A model generated the notes under the pieces. That model saw only the letters and a program-made list of their open reading frames with translations, was not told where the DNA came from and made no database searches. From Candidatus Thalassarchaeum sp. (lineage in GTDB: Archaea > Thermoplasmatota > Poseidoniia > Poseidoniales > Thalassarchaeaceae): a stretch of 64,000 nt of DNA. Below, piece after piece: positions 9,233-19,000 of the stretch. A program made the translations under genes and the position numbers. The DNA is taken from contig JADHRW010000004.1 of the NCBI GenBank assembly GCA_016777225.1, positions 54,470 through 118,469 of the forward strand, in the 5' to 3' direction. Position 1 is the first letter of the stretch, and every line of letters starts with the position of its first letter.

Positions 9233-11365
9233 ATGAAAGATAACCCCGTCTCTGCAATTAATATGGAACCAATGGGCGACGTATCTTCTCCGAATAATCT
9301 AAGTCCTGAAGGATTAGGTTTCATGTGTGGATTAGAAATACATCAACAATTAGCCACTGGTAAACTTCACTCTCGTATGCCGAGTGAATTGTATGATTAT
9401 GGATTAGACGAGATTCCTAAAAATTGGCCACGTTCTCATAGAAAACTTCGAGCCGCCCAAGGAGAAGGGGGAAGAGTCGATATTACTGCGCGTTTTGAAT
9501 CACGTAGAAATCGTTCATTTATTTATTTTCAATCACCGAATGCAGGATTAATAGAGCTCGATGAAGCACCACCATTAGGTCATGATAATAATGCAGTAGA
9601 TGTAGTATTAACAATAGCGGCAATGATGAATGCCAAACCAGTATCTTCTATGCAGGCAATGAGAAAAACCGTTGTCGATGGCTCGAATACGAGTGGTTTC
9701 CAAAGAACTACTTTAGTTGCAACAAATGGATTTATCGATACTGATTTAGGAGATGTAGGTATCGATGTAATTTGCTTGGAAGAGGATTCTGCTAGAAAAC
9801 TAGAAACTGAATCTACGACTGATGGAGAAGTAGTTTCCTATACATTAGATCGACTAGGAGTACCATTAGTAGAAATTGCCACTGCTCCTGATATTCAAAC
9901 ACCAGAACATGCAAAACAGGTTGCTTCAATGCTTGGTACTTTGCTGAGGCAAACTCGAAGAGTCAGACGTGGCCTAGGGTCGATTCGTCAGGATCTTAAT
10001 GTCAGTATTGCTTGTGGCGTAAGGGTCGAAATAAAAGGTTGTCAAGATTTAGATTGGATACCACGAATAATCGAAATTGAAATGGCCAGACAATTACACA
10101 TGTATCGTTTAGCAAATCAATTACGTGAAGAGGCTGAATTACCTCCTTTACCTCCGGACCGCCGTTTAGATTCTATTCCAGTTGAAAATAGAGTGGCTAT
10201 TTCTGCGGTATCTAGATTACCTCTAGAAACTAACGATTTAACAAATCTATTTGCACATAGCACATCCGATATGGTGCATAAATCTATATCTTCAGGGTCG
10301 TTAGTATTAGCATTAAAATTAAAAGGATTTGCAGGAAAAATTGGTAGTAAAGAATTAGATGATACCGGAGCACAATTACCTCGTCTCGGAAGAGAATTGG
10401 CTAGCGCTGCCAAGCAAGCCGGCGTTGCGGGTATTTTTCATTCAGATGAGCTTCCTGCATACGGAATTACGGAATCTGAAGTTAATTTAGTAAGAAAAGA
10501 ATTAGAACTATCTGAATCTGACGCATTTGTCCTATGCGTGGCTCCAAAATGGCAGGCAGAGTTAGCACTTGAATCAGTATTATTACGCGCCAGAAAAGCA
10601 TTCCATAGAATACCTGGCGAAGTTCGAAATGTTGTAATTCGCAAAGGCTCGCCTGAAGATGGAACGACGTCTGCAATGAGGCCCCTTCCAGGTGGTGCTA
10701 GGATGTATCCTGAGACTGATATTCAAGTGTTAAATCTAGATTCTAAAAGATGGGATAAAATACAACTAAATCTTCCTATGGACAATCAGCAGAGATTATT
10801 AAGATTACAAAAATATGATATTTCCAGTAATCAGGTTGAAGCAATACTGGGGAATGAATTAGATGATATATTTATTTCAGGAGTAACGGATAAGGAATTA
10901 TCTTCGCCAATTCTCCCCGCTAAGCCGTGGGCATCAATTTTATTGGACAATTCAAGATCAGATATTTCTAAAAAATCAGAGATATCGATATCAGATGTAT
11001 CTTGGGAATTATTAGCATTACTGGTATATTCTAAAGAACAAGGAATTCTTACTAGAGAGGGAATAGTCCCTATTGGCTCGAAGTACCTTTTGAGTATAGA
11101 GGAAGATTTTTCTACATTTGATAAAAAAATTACTTGGATTTCTAAAACAGCAGCTATTGAAGGATTTACTCCCGCAGATAGCTCCTCAGTCGAAGAAGCA
11201 ATTGACATAATAATTGCCGATAAGCTGGATTTCATTAAAGATAAGGGTATGTCCGCAGTAGGGCCATTAATGGGGATGGTTATGGCCAAACTAGGAGGCT
11301 CTGCCGATGGAAAATTAGTAAACTCACTATTAGTAAAAAAAATTAAGAATATCGATAAATTATAG
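9233..11365 (+). CDS. gatE: Glutamyl-tRNA(Gln) amidotransferase subunit E
   Basis: tRNA-binding and kinase subunit of the archaeal GatDE complex, which converts Glu-tRNA(Gln) to Gln-tRNA(Gln). The N-terminal catalytic cradle shows GLEIHQQLATGKLHSRMP, the GatB/GatE signature MRKTVVDGSNTSGFQRT, and YTLDRLGVPLVEIAT. A mid-protein insert beyond GatB length (about residues 270-420) fits the AspRS-like domain that distinguishes GatE. The C-terminal tail resembles a YqeY domain. At 710 residues it is somewhat long for GatE. Its partner GatD is not in the window. Confidence 0.95.
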   Translation: MKDNPVSAINMEPMGDVSSPNNLSPEGLGFMCGLEIHQQLATGKLHSRMPSELYDYGLDEIPKNWPRSHRKLRAAQGEGGRVDITARFESRRNRSFIYFQSPNAGLIELDEAPPLGHDNNAVDVVLTIAAMMNAKPVSSMQAMRKTVVDGSNTSGFQRTTLVATNGFIDTDLGDVGIDVICLEEDSARKLETESTTDGEVVSYTLDRLGVPLVEIATAPDIQTPEHAKQVASMLGTLLRQTRRVRRGLGSIRQDLNVSIACGVRVEIKGCQDLDWIPRIIEIEMARQLHMYRLANQLREEAELPPLPPDRRLDSIPVENRVAISAVSRLPLETNDLTNLFAHSTSDMVHKSISSGSLVLALKLKGFAGKIGSKELDDTGAQLPRLGRELASAAKQAGVAGIFHSDELPAYGITESEVNLVRKELELSESDAFVLCVAPKWQAELALESVLLRARKAFHRIPGEVRNVVIRKGSPEDGTTSAMRPLPGGARMYPETDIQVLNLDSKRWDKIQLNLPMDNQQRLLRLQKYDISSNQVEAILGNELDDIFISGVTDKELSSPILPAKPWASILLDNSRSDISKKSEISISDVSWELLALLVYSKEQGILTREGIVPIGSKYLLSIEEDFSTFDKKITWISKTAAIEGFTPADSSSVEEAIDIIIADKLDFIKDKGMSAVGPLMGMVMAKLGGSADGKLVNSLLVKKIKNIDKL

Positions 11366-11440
11366 TGCTTTAATTATTAATTTTGGGGAGCCTAATTATC
11401 ATTAATATTAATTTACTTTGTTACAACTCGTTCAAACTCA

Positions 11441-12073
11441 ATGTCCACTTTGATAACGACACTAGCAGTAATAATAATCATGACAGTCCTTGGATATTTA
11501 GCAGCAAAAGATGAATATAGATTAAAATCTGCTTCAGTAGTATTTCTCGTTGTCTTATTATTGTCATTCAGTACATTGTCTACAGAGTGGGGAAGAATGA
11601 CTTCAGAATTAGTTGATAATGATGAAGATCCACATTATGGTCTACCACACCTATGGGACGGTAAGCAAGCAGTTTGTTTCCATTTCCCATCTGACTTTGC
11701 TCCATCTGGATTAAGTGATGGAAGACATCATATTGATTATGATGGTACAGATTTCAAAACTGATGATAGCTGGAATTCAACAGGCGCTTGTGTAGGTGGT
11801 TTTGAAGGATATGATATTGGTATAGATTTACTGAATGCAGCGATTACTGCCACAGGAGATCAATTCGTGCTCAATGCATCTGAATCTTCTTTTGGATTAT
11901 TCGTTAATACTATTGCTGGAGTAGATCCTTGCGATACACACACTTGTGCTGAAGATTTCTCATCCGGTGCATATTGGGAATTATTACATAATGGCGCATA
12001 TTCAATGTTGGGTATTTCCGACCTTCCATTAGATAGTGATAGTGTCATTACATGGCAAATTGCTACATACTAA
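11441..12073 (+). CDS. Hypothetical membrane-anchored protein
   Basis: I do not recognise this 210-residue protein. Two hydrophobic segments open it (residues about 3-22 and 30-48). A soluble, Asp/Asn/Ser-rich domain of about 160 residues follows, with paired cysteines in GVDPCDTHTCAED and others near residues 75 and 110. The topology suggests an extracytoplasmic C-terminal domain that may be disulfide-stabilised. An AT-rich stretch at 11395-11440 probably holds its promoter. No function is proposed. Confidence 0.6.
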   Translation: MSTLITTLAVIIIMTVLGYLAAKDEYRLKSASVVFLVVLLLSFSTLSTEWGRMTSELVDNDEDPHYGLPHLWDGKQAVCFHFPSDFAPSGLSDGRHHIDYDGTDFKTDDSWNSTGACVGGFEGYDIGIDLLNAAITATGDQFVLNASESSFGLFVNTIAGVDPCDTHTCAEDFSSGAYWELLHNGAYSMLGISDLPLDSDSVITWQIATY

Positions 12074-12169
12074 GTCTTTTTGTAAATCTTTCAGATTGTA
12101 TATTTTAGTAATCTCCAAGATTGAATAAGAGTAATCATCAATAACATAATCACATTGGACTACTTACCT

Positions 12170-12823
12170 ATGTTATTCGATGCGCACGCAGTAACTCTTT
12201 CTCCTACTGAACAATTCCTTCTGGATGCGTTCATAGTTTCTGTTGCAATCGCTTCACTTATTTTCACCGATAATAAAAATAAGTCTAGGCATCCAGGGTT
12301 GATTTTCGTTATTCTTGCAGTCCTTGCAGTATCTGGTCGCATATTATTAGACCCAATTCCTAATGTGCAGCCGGTCACATTCCTAATTATTATGGTAGGT
12401 ATTTATTTTGGTATTTCTTATTCAATAGCCTTTGCAGCAATAGTCACAATGTCTTCTAATGTTATGTTGGAGCATGGACTCTGGACGAACTATCAGATTA
12501 TTGCTTGGGCTCTTGTAGGCGTTCTTGCAGCTCTTCTTCGCTCCCAATTTATTCAAGACGAGAAACTTAATGTCGCAAAATTAGCGGTTTTTGCAGGATT
12601 TTCAGCCTTCTTCTTTGATTGGATAGTATCTTTAAGTATCTTACATACGGTGGATACATCGTTTTTCTTGATTTATTTACTCAATGGTTTACCCTTTGAT
12701 TTACTTCATGCCGCTGGAAATATTGTACTAGTTACATGGTTTGCCAACCCACTTAGTCAACTAATCACAAGACGTACATCTCTCACAAGTCAAGAGGCGG
12801 TGCCAGAAGTTGCCTCAAACTGA
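12170..12823 (+). CDS. Hypothetical polytopic membrane protein
   Basis: 217 residues with about six hydrophobic segments, such as FIVSVAIASLIFT, LIFVILAVLAVSG, VTFLIIMVGIYFGISYSIAF and IIAWALVGVLAALL. The spacing resembles ECF-type S components or QueT/BioY-like small integral membrane proteins, including a short charged loop SQFIQDEKLN, but no signature was found. I chose the ATG at 12170; an in-frame TTG at 12155 would add five residues. The 3' end overlaps the Pth2 start region by 14 bases, suggesting co-expression. Confidence 0.6.
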   Translation: MLFDAHAVTLSPTEQFLLDAFIVSVAIASLIFTDNKNKSRHPGLIFVILAVLAVSGRILLDPIPNVQPVTFLIIMVGIYFGISYSIAFAAIVTMSSNVMLEHGLWTNYQIIAWALVGVLAALLRSQFIQDEKLNVAKLAVFAGFSAFFFDWIVSLSILHTVDTSFFLIYLLNGLPFDLLHAAGNIVLVTWFANPLSQLITRRTSLTSQEAVPEVASN

Positions 12824-13178
12824 TGAATTAACCATGGTGTTAGTAACACGTAGCGATCTTACTATGTCGAAAGGTAAACTCGCAGCACAATGCAGTCATG
12901 CAACTGCTGAGTGTGTCCTAAAAGCGAAAAGAATAGCTCCTAAGACATTGGAAAAGTATCGTACGAAAGGCGCAAGAAAGATTGTTTGTAGCGCTAGTAA
13001 TCTTGAGAATCTAAAACGTATCTTCGGTGAAGCAAGCGAGGCAGGATTGATTTGTTACATGGTTAAAGACGCTGGTCATACCGAAATCCCCTCAGGGACT
13101 GTAACAGTTGTAGGGATTGGTCCAGGACCAAGGTCTTCAATTGATACAATAACTAGTAGCCTACCTTTGGTAAAGTAA
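12810..13178 (+). CDS. pth2: Peptidyl-tRNA hydrolase, archaeal/eukaryotic type 2
   Basis: Recycles tRNA from peptidyl-tRNA released by stalled ribosomes. The family hallmarks are present: MVLVTRSDLTMSKGKLAAQC near the start, then SHATAE, KDAGHTEIPSGT and a closing VGIGPGP. Length is 122 residues, typical for Pth2. The TTG at 12810 is preceded at 8-13 bases by a GAGGCGGTG stretch and is used here. An in-frame ATG at 12834 would give a protein starting exactly at the conserved MVLV strand and is a real alternative. Confidence 0.93.
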   Translation: MPQTDELTMVLVTRSDLTMSKGKLAAQCSHATAECVLKAKRIAPKTLEKYRTKGARKIVCSASNLENLKRIFGEASEAGLICYMVKDAGHTEIPSGTVTVVGIGPGPRSSIDTITSSLPLVK

Positions 13179-13237
13179 TTGTTAATTCATTGAATAATAA
13201 GGCTGAAAGAATAGTCAGTCTATATTTTAATTCGGCT

Positions 13238-13265
13238 AAACTGGAGGGTGATCTCCCCCCAGTTT
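13238..13265. terminator. GC-rich hairpin between convergent genes
   Basis: Arms 13238-13248 and 13255-13265 pair over 11 positions with one A-C mismatch around a 6-base loop (TGATCT). It sits midway between the stops of pth2 and the aquaporin-like gene, which converge. A bidirectional transcription stop or transcript-end stabiliser is the natural reading. No long U-tract follows on either strand. Confidence 0.45.
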
Positions 13266-13295
13266 GCCTTACGTATTAGATAATCTAGAACCTAA

Positions 13296-13934
13296 TTAAT
13301 CCATTGCATTGTCTATCTCGACACCAATTCTAGCACCAAGACCAAACATTATACCATCTGTAATCCATGGAGTAGCTACATCCATCATGTCTCCAGAATC
13401 TCCTAACAACATACTACCCATGTTGTGAGCAGATCCGAAATCCATCAGGGACATTGTTGCAGTAGCATCGCCATTTGCAAGATAAACTCCTGAAACAGCC
13501 ATTACTGCAATAGCAGTTACCCATGCATCTTGTGAAGCATGAATCTTACCAATTAACGCACCAGCAGCAATCATTCCAACCATAGCCCACAGGGAGAATT
13601 CCCATGCATCAGTCGCAGCTGCATCGTATTCAGGTGATAGTTCGCCGAGACCCTCACTCATCATTGCAACAGCAAGAGCTGCTCCAACAATTTGCATTAC
13701 TAACTTAATTCCATTGCCCATCCAATTTTCTTTGTCAGCCAAATCTCCAGTCATTATGTGCATCCAAGTCACTGCAGGTAATATGTGAGCACCACTGAAA
13801 GCCATCCAGCCTCCAGCAAGTATCAACGCACCTGTCAGTGTCCCCATACCTTGACCCATTCCGCTAAGAACCAGCCACGATACGATAAACGCACCTCCTA
13901 CTTCATTCATCATTCCTTTTTTATCCATTTCCAT
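13296..13934 (-). CDS. Divergent MIP/aquaporin-like membrane channel protein
   Basis: 212 residues with about six membrane segments and an internal two-fold pattern. SGAHILPAVTW near residue 47 matches the aquaporin loop SGAHxNPAVT, but the Asn of NPA is Leu. In the second half GSAHNMGSM occupies the place of the second NPA box and is also altered. The pore selectivity therefore cannot be predicted and water transport is uncertain. A strong ribosome-binding site (GGGAGG) lies 8 bases before the ATG, so expression is probably high. The gene stands alone with its own promoter. Confidence 0.6.
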   Translation of the reverse strand: MEMDKKGMMNEVGGAFIVSWLVLSGMGQGMGTLTGALILAGGWMAFSGAHILPAVTWMHIMTGDLADKENWMGNGIKLVMQIVGAALAVAMMSEGLGELSPEYDAAATDAWEFSLWAMVGMIAAGALIGKIHASQDAWVTAIAVMAVSGVYLANGDATATMSLMDFGSAHNMGSMLLGDSGDMMDVATPWITDGIMFGLGARIGVEIDNAMD

Positions 13935-13942
13935 ATTTATTT

Positions 13943-13995
13943 CCTCCCACCGTAGTGGACGCTTGCGCGTTATTCGGAGAGTATATAATAAAAAT
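13943..13995 (-). promoter_or_regulatory. TATA-like promoter and strong Shine-Dalgarno for the aquaporin-like gene
   Basis: Read on the minus strand, an AT-rich TATTATATAC element (about 13981-13990) lies about 50 bases before the start codon. GGTGGGAGGAA follows, with the GGGAGG core at 13943-13948. Spacing leaves a leader of roughly 25 bases if transcription starts about 25 bases past the TATA box. A consensus ribosome site is the exception in this window, where many starts look leaderless. Confidence 0.5.
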
Positions 13996-14167
13996 GGTCT
14001 GAATGCATCAATAAAGCCTAATTTTAATACTTTTTTCAGAAACTCAGTGTTGTAAAAAACACTTGATAACCCAGCAGTTACTTAGTAATAATTACAACAT
14101 AATTTATTATTATAATTTGCTTTTTATTATCGCAACGGTCAAAAATAAGTTCCTACTCTCATAGAAT
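13996..14167. other. AT-rich divergent intergenic region
   Basis: About 170 bases between the aquaporin-like gene and cysteine dioxygenase. It is AT-rich, with several TTATTATTA-type runs at 14095-14130 that could serve as a TATA element for the plus-strand gene. No tRNA, small ORF or strong hairpin was found. Confidence 0.35.
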
Positions 14168-14692
14168 ATGGTAGAGCAGGTCGCCCTCGTTACAGAGACT
14201 CGTGATGAGCTTCTATCAGAATGCGATGGAATCTCACAACTTGTAGAATGGCTAGATACAATTGATCGCCGTCCTGGTTTAGGTGAATTAGAGCAAAAAT
14301 TAAATTCTATTCAAGTAAATATTTCTGCTTTGAAGAATTGTATAGGATATGCAAAAGAAGGATATCAAAGGAATGTAATCAAAAAAACAGAATTTTATGA
14401 ATTAGTGGCAATATGTTGGACACCTGGTCAATTAACTCCTATCCATGATCATATAGGTAGCGATTGTGCTTTCAAAATCATAGATGGTGTATCTACTGAA
14501 ACCACTTACAACCTGAATGATGAAGGATTGGCTTATCCAATTGCAGTAAGGGAATATCAATCAGGTGAAATTTGTGCTTCTGCTGAACCAGACATCCATA
14601 GAGTATCTAATAATTCAGATAATGAATTGATTAATCTCCATGTTTACACTCCTCCTTTACATGCCTATAACTTACATGAGCCAGTAAACTAA
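14168..14692 (+). CDS. Cysteine dioxygenase type I (cupin)
   Basis: Predicted non-heme iron enzyme oxidising cysteine to cysteine sulfinate. The cupin metal site is clear: H93-D-H95 in GQLTPIHDHIGSDC and H144 in DIHRVSN. Cys100 follows H95 at the spacing of the crosslinked Cys in mammalian enzymes, and Tyr160 in LHVYTPP matches its tyrosine partner. The 174-residue length is close to the bacterial forms. The gene converges on an aminotransferase with stops overlapping by a few bases. Related thiol dioxygenases such as 3-mercaptopropionate dioxygenase are an alternative. Confidence 0.85.
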   Translation: MVEQVALVTETRDELLSECDGISQLVEWLDTIDRRPGLGELEQKLNSIQVNISALKNCIGYAKEGYQRNVIKKTEFYELVAICWTPGQLTPIHDHIGSDCAFKIIDGVSTETTYNLNDEGLAYPIAVREYQSGEICASAEPDIHRVSNNSDNELINLHVYTPPLHAYNLHEPVN

Positions 14693-15990
14693 TTGTTCTG
14701 ATGTAACGTATCTTGCATATATTCGTTAAGAACTTCTTTGAAAAGTTGAATATCAGATTCAAATGTTTCTGGTAGTAAAGGTCCGAATGAAAATCTGAAA
14801 AATCTTGCATATGGGGTTACATAATCAGGGTCCTTTGAATGCGGTCTAGCCATATCACAATCGGAAGCACAGAGTATTGCAGCACCTCGTTTGAAGAGTC
14901 TCTTGTTAAGTTCAGAACTGGTCATACCTTCTGGTAGTTCGAGCCAGTGGTAGAACCCTCCATCACCAGTATAAACTCCTAATCCCATATTCCTGAACGC
15001 CTCTCCATACCTCTTGCGCTGCCAGTTATAGTGCTCTTCAACTGCTTTTCTTGCCTGCTTTACACGCTCAGTTTCGAGTAGTTTAACTGCATACAGTTGC
15101 GATGGATGACTGACCCCACCCATTCCAAAACTCGAGTAGTTAGCCAAAGTTTCAATATTCTTTTTACTGGCAATAATCCATCCAACGCGAATACCTGGGG
15201 ATTGTAGACCTTTTGTGCAAGCACCAGCGATGAAAACATTACTATTATCTAAATCTTGAACAAATTGTATTCCACTAACAGAAGGTGAATGAAACATTTC
15301 ATATGCTTCATCAAGGAGAATTCCATTCTTAGATTGTTCAGCTAATTGGACAAGTTCTTTCAGTTCCTCTCCCCAACGAGTCTGACCTGATGGATTTTGA
15401 GGATTAGAAATGATAGGCATTAGACGAGTCTTATGATTTAGGCCGGATCTATCGAAGTAGGTATTATTATCCGGATGAAAATTATTTTCTTTAGTAAAGG
15501 GCACTATTTGGAAATTAGTATTTGTTTGTTCCATAATATCGAGATACGCTGGCCATTCAATATTCCCTATTCTAACTTGAACATTTTCCTTAAGAAATGA
15601 TAATACTGTATAAATTCCGGGCCTTCCTCCAGCAAAAACCATGACATTCTCAGGTGTTATTTCAGAACTATATTGGTCATTATAATATTTTGAAATTGCT
15701 TCTCTTAACTTTGGATGACCCCATGCTTTTGGGTAGAATCGGTCTTCTGAAGTAACATCGATACTATCTGGTAGTGATGGGCCATTGAAATTTTCCAAAG
15801 GTGTCGTTAATGGAAATCCTTGTGACCAGGGATGTGTTCCCTCTGTACCCATGAAACTTCCAAAAGAATCTCTGAAGTCATATAGGGTCTCATATATTCC
15901 CATAGGAGGGCAATTATCAGATAGGAAAGATTCAGTCACGTTCTTGCGAAACCTTCCAAGCAAATTAGTTTGTCCATCGATAATCTTCAC
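14689..15990 (-). CDS. PLP-dependent aminotransferase class I/II
   Basis: Fold-type I aminotransferase of 433 residues. N199 in SNPQNPSG, D227 and Y230 in LLDEAYEMF, the Schiff-base K260 in ACTKGLQSPGIRVGW, and a C-terminal Arg in FFRFSFGP form the cofactor and substrate site. The sequence resembles the alanine/valine-pyruvate (AvtA-like) group, but the substrate is not determined. It converges on cysteine dioxygenase with overlapping stops. A role in transaminating cysteine sulfinate is possible but is only inference from position. Confidence 0.82.
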   Translation of the reverse strand: MKIIDGQTNLLGRFRKNVTESFLSDNCPPMGIYETLYDFRDSFGSFMGTEGTHPWSQGFPLTTPLENFNGPSLPDSIDVTSEDRFYPKAWGHPKLREAISKYYNDQYSSEITPENVMVFAGGRPGIYTVLSFLKENVQVRIGNIEWPAYLDIMEQTNTNFQIVPFTKENNFHPDNNTYFDRSGLNHKTRLMPIISNPQNPSGQTRWGEELKELVQLAEQSKNGILLDEAYEMFHSPSVSGIQFVQDLDNSNVFIAGACTKGLQSPGIRVGWIIASKKNIETLANYSSFGMGGVSHPSQLYAVKLLETERVKQARKAVEEHYNWQRKRYGEAFRNMGLGVYTGDGGFYHWLELPEGMTSSELNKRLFKRGAAILCASDCDMARPHSKDPDYVTPYARFFRFSFGPLLPETFESDIQLFKEVLNEYMQDTLHQNN

Positions 15991-16034
15991 TCTCCTTTCC
16001 TAATATTAATATGGTTTAATCTATAGGCATATGT

Positions 16035-19000
16035 ATGCCCCTATTCCGGGAATCGAATTTTGCTACAATAATGATTGTTATTACATTACTTGGAATGTCT
16101 CTATCGGCTCTGCCAATTTCTAAAGAGTCTACAGAACTCGAAAATATAGAAACCAAGTTTTCTTCTCATACAAATATCAGTATTGAAGGATATCAAGAAG
16201 ATTCGATTTATTCATATTCAACCTTATCTTCTGGAGGATACACTCAATGTATCATTACAGAAGATAATAGGGTCGCTTGTTGGGGTAATAATGATCAAGG
16301 GAAAAGAGGACTTGGAGGAGGAATTGGTAATGCTTCGATCACCCCTCCTGGGAAGGCAGGTCCTTGGTTAGTAGGTAATTTGTCCATTGGAATGGTAGAA
16401 GTATCCGCAGGGGGATGGTCAACATGCTCTTTGAAAGAAACAGGCCAAATTTGGTGCTGGGGAGGCGGATCATATGGGCAATTAGGTTCAGGAACTGATG
16501 TCTGCCAAGATCAAGGTAGTGGTGGAATTTCTTGTGCGGACGCATCAAATTATCCACCCGTTCAAGTTTCTTTACCTATGGGGAAAACTGCAGTTTCATT
16601 ATCAGATGCGAATCAGGGACATTTCTGTGCAATTCTAAATACAGGTGAAGGACTATGTTGGGGTTGGAATGAGCATGGTGAATTAGGAGATGGGACTGTA
16701 TGTATTGGTGGCAATTACTTTTCAGACGCCAATAATCCTAGCCCGGCTGGATGTAATGCTCAAAATGGACGTTATACACCAGTAATAGTCGATGATTCAA
16801 ATTTTCCTACTAATTCATCATTCATTTCAATTTCAATGGGATTCCACCACACTTGTGGAATAATAGATAATAATGATTTATACTGTTGGGGTTATAATGA
16901 CCAGGGTCAACTAGGAATTGGTACTACTGAGCAAACTAATTATCCAATCCCACAGCTTGTAGATAGTAATGTTATAGGAGTTAGTACAGGTAACAATCAC
17001 GCTTGTGCTTTATATGAATCTCAAACCATTAAGTGTTGGGGGGCAAATTCAGAAGGACAACTTGGTACTGGTAATATGTTTTATCAAAACACACCAACGG
17101 CAATAAATCTCAGTCCTAATATTCCCTTAATATCTATTGAATCTGCGTATAATGCTAATTGTGCAATATCTGAAGATTTCATCCCTATTTGTTGGGGGGC
17201 TAATCAATTTGGTCAAATCGGCAACTATGATGAAAATGATATCCGTCAAGAGAATCCATTACCCTTTTGGCAATCTAATCCCGAATTCTCTAATTATACC
17301 TCGATTGCCATGTCAATTAATGGAGATATGACTTGTCAGATTATGGGGCAAAGTGCAGATAACTCAACTCATAATCATAGAGATCTGTTTTGTAACGGTC
17401 AGTCTTACAGGGGACAAATGGGAGATGGCAATTGGAATAACTCATTTTCAGATTTCAATACGAATTTCGTCAATCTTTCATCTGATAATATTGGTCCTTT
17501 GACGTACCAAGGCGCTGGAGCAATACATATTTCTGAAAGAGATATAGATTCAGATTCTATTATAGCTATCCTCGATAATTTTCCTAATGGCTGCCCTGAT
17601 GGTAGTTACGATCCTAACTATAATGGTTCTTGTGTAATTACCGATGTAGGGCATTATAGCCCAAATCTGCTTTATCACTCACAAGTCCCTTGTGATATAG
17701 GAACATATCAACCTAATTTTGAGCAGTCAAGTTGTATAGAGTCATCTCCAGGTAATTTTGTTGATGGAATAGGGGCATCTAGCCAACAAAGTTGTCCATC
17801 GGGAACTTATCAGCCAAGTTATTTTCAATCGGCTTGTATAGATGTATCACCAGGACATGAGTCAAATTTCGAATCAACAGCACAAATAATGTGTGATGTC
17901 GGCTACTATCAGCCAAATACTGGAGTCGAAAATTGTATTGCGACATCACCAGGAAATTATGTTCCAAATACGGGTGCAACCATTCAAAGAGAATGTAATC
18001 AGGGAACTTATCAACCAAATTATGGGTCACCATCATGTATCGATGCTAGTATTGGTCACTTTGTACAAAATAATAATTCAGCATCTCAAGATGGCTGTTC
18101 ACCAGGAAATTATCAACCCGATACTGGGCAAACATCTTGTATTGATGCAGATCCAGGATATTTTGTAACTGATTTTTATTCATCAATTCAAACTGCTTGT
18201 GATTTAGGAACTTATCACAATATTATAGGCTCGGTACAAGAATCTGATTGTCAATCTACAGACCCAGGATATTATGTAGATTCAATAGGCTCATCTTCTC
18301 AAACTGAGTGTTTACCTGGTTCATATAATCCAAATTCAGGTTCTATAACTTCCAGCGACTGTATTCTTGCCGATATTGGCCATATTGTTGAGAATCCGGC
18401 ATCATCAGAACAGTCTCCTTGTGAAGCCGGATATTATCAACCTGCTACTGGACAAATTTTCTGCTTAGAGGCTCTTAGTGGTAGTTATGTCTCAGATATT
18501 GGGGCTAATGCAGAGGAGGATTGTAGCCCAGGAAATTATCAACCAGAAAGGGGTCAATCAGAATGTCTTGAAGCAGATGCAGGTCACTATGTTTCAGCAC
18601 CAAGAGCATCTTCTCAAACTCCATGCCCAGCAGGTTCTTATCAATCTGAGATGGGTGCAATAAGCTGTATTTATTCAGATGTTGGTTATCATGTTCCTAC
18701 TGAAGGTCAAAGTATGCAGGTAATTTGCCCTGCAGGACAATATCAACCTCAACCAGCATCTTCTGAATGTTTCACTACGAATCCAGGAACTTATTCTTCA
18801 CCTGGTTCAACTTCGCCTTCACCATGCTTAGCAGGTTCATATCAATCTGAATCTGGTCAATCAGGTTGTACTCTTGCAGATCCAGGTTATTTCTCCGACG
18901 GTATATCTTCTATTGCTCAAGTTGCTTGTGAGGAAGGAACTTATCAATCATTATCGGGACAAGAATCATGTCAATCTGCTGCTAGAGGATACTATGTTGA

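Noticed and set aside
16026..16039. Palindrome GGCATA-TG-TATGCC at the RCC1 protein start
   Set aside because: Short, includes the start codon, and no second copy was noticed.
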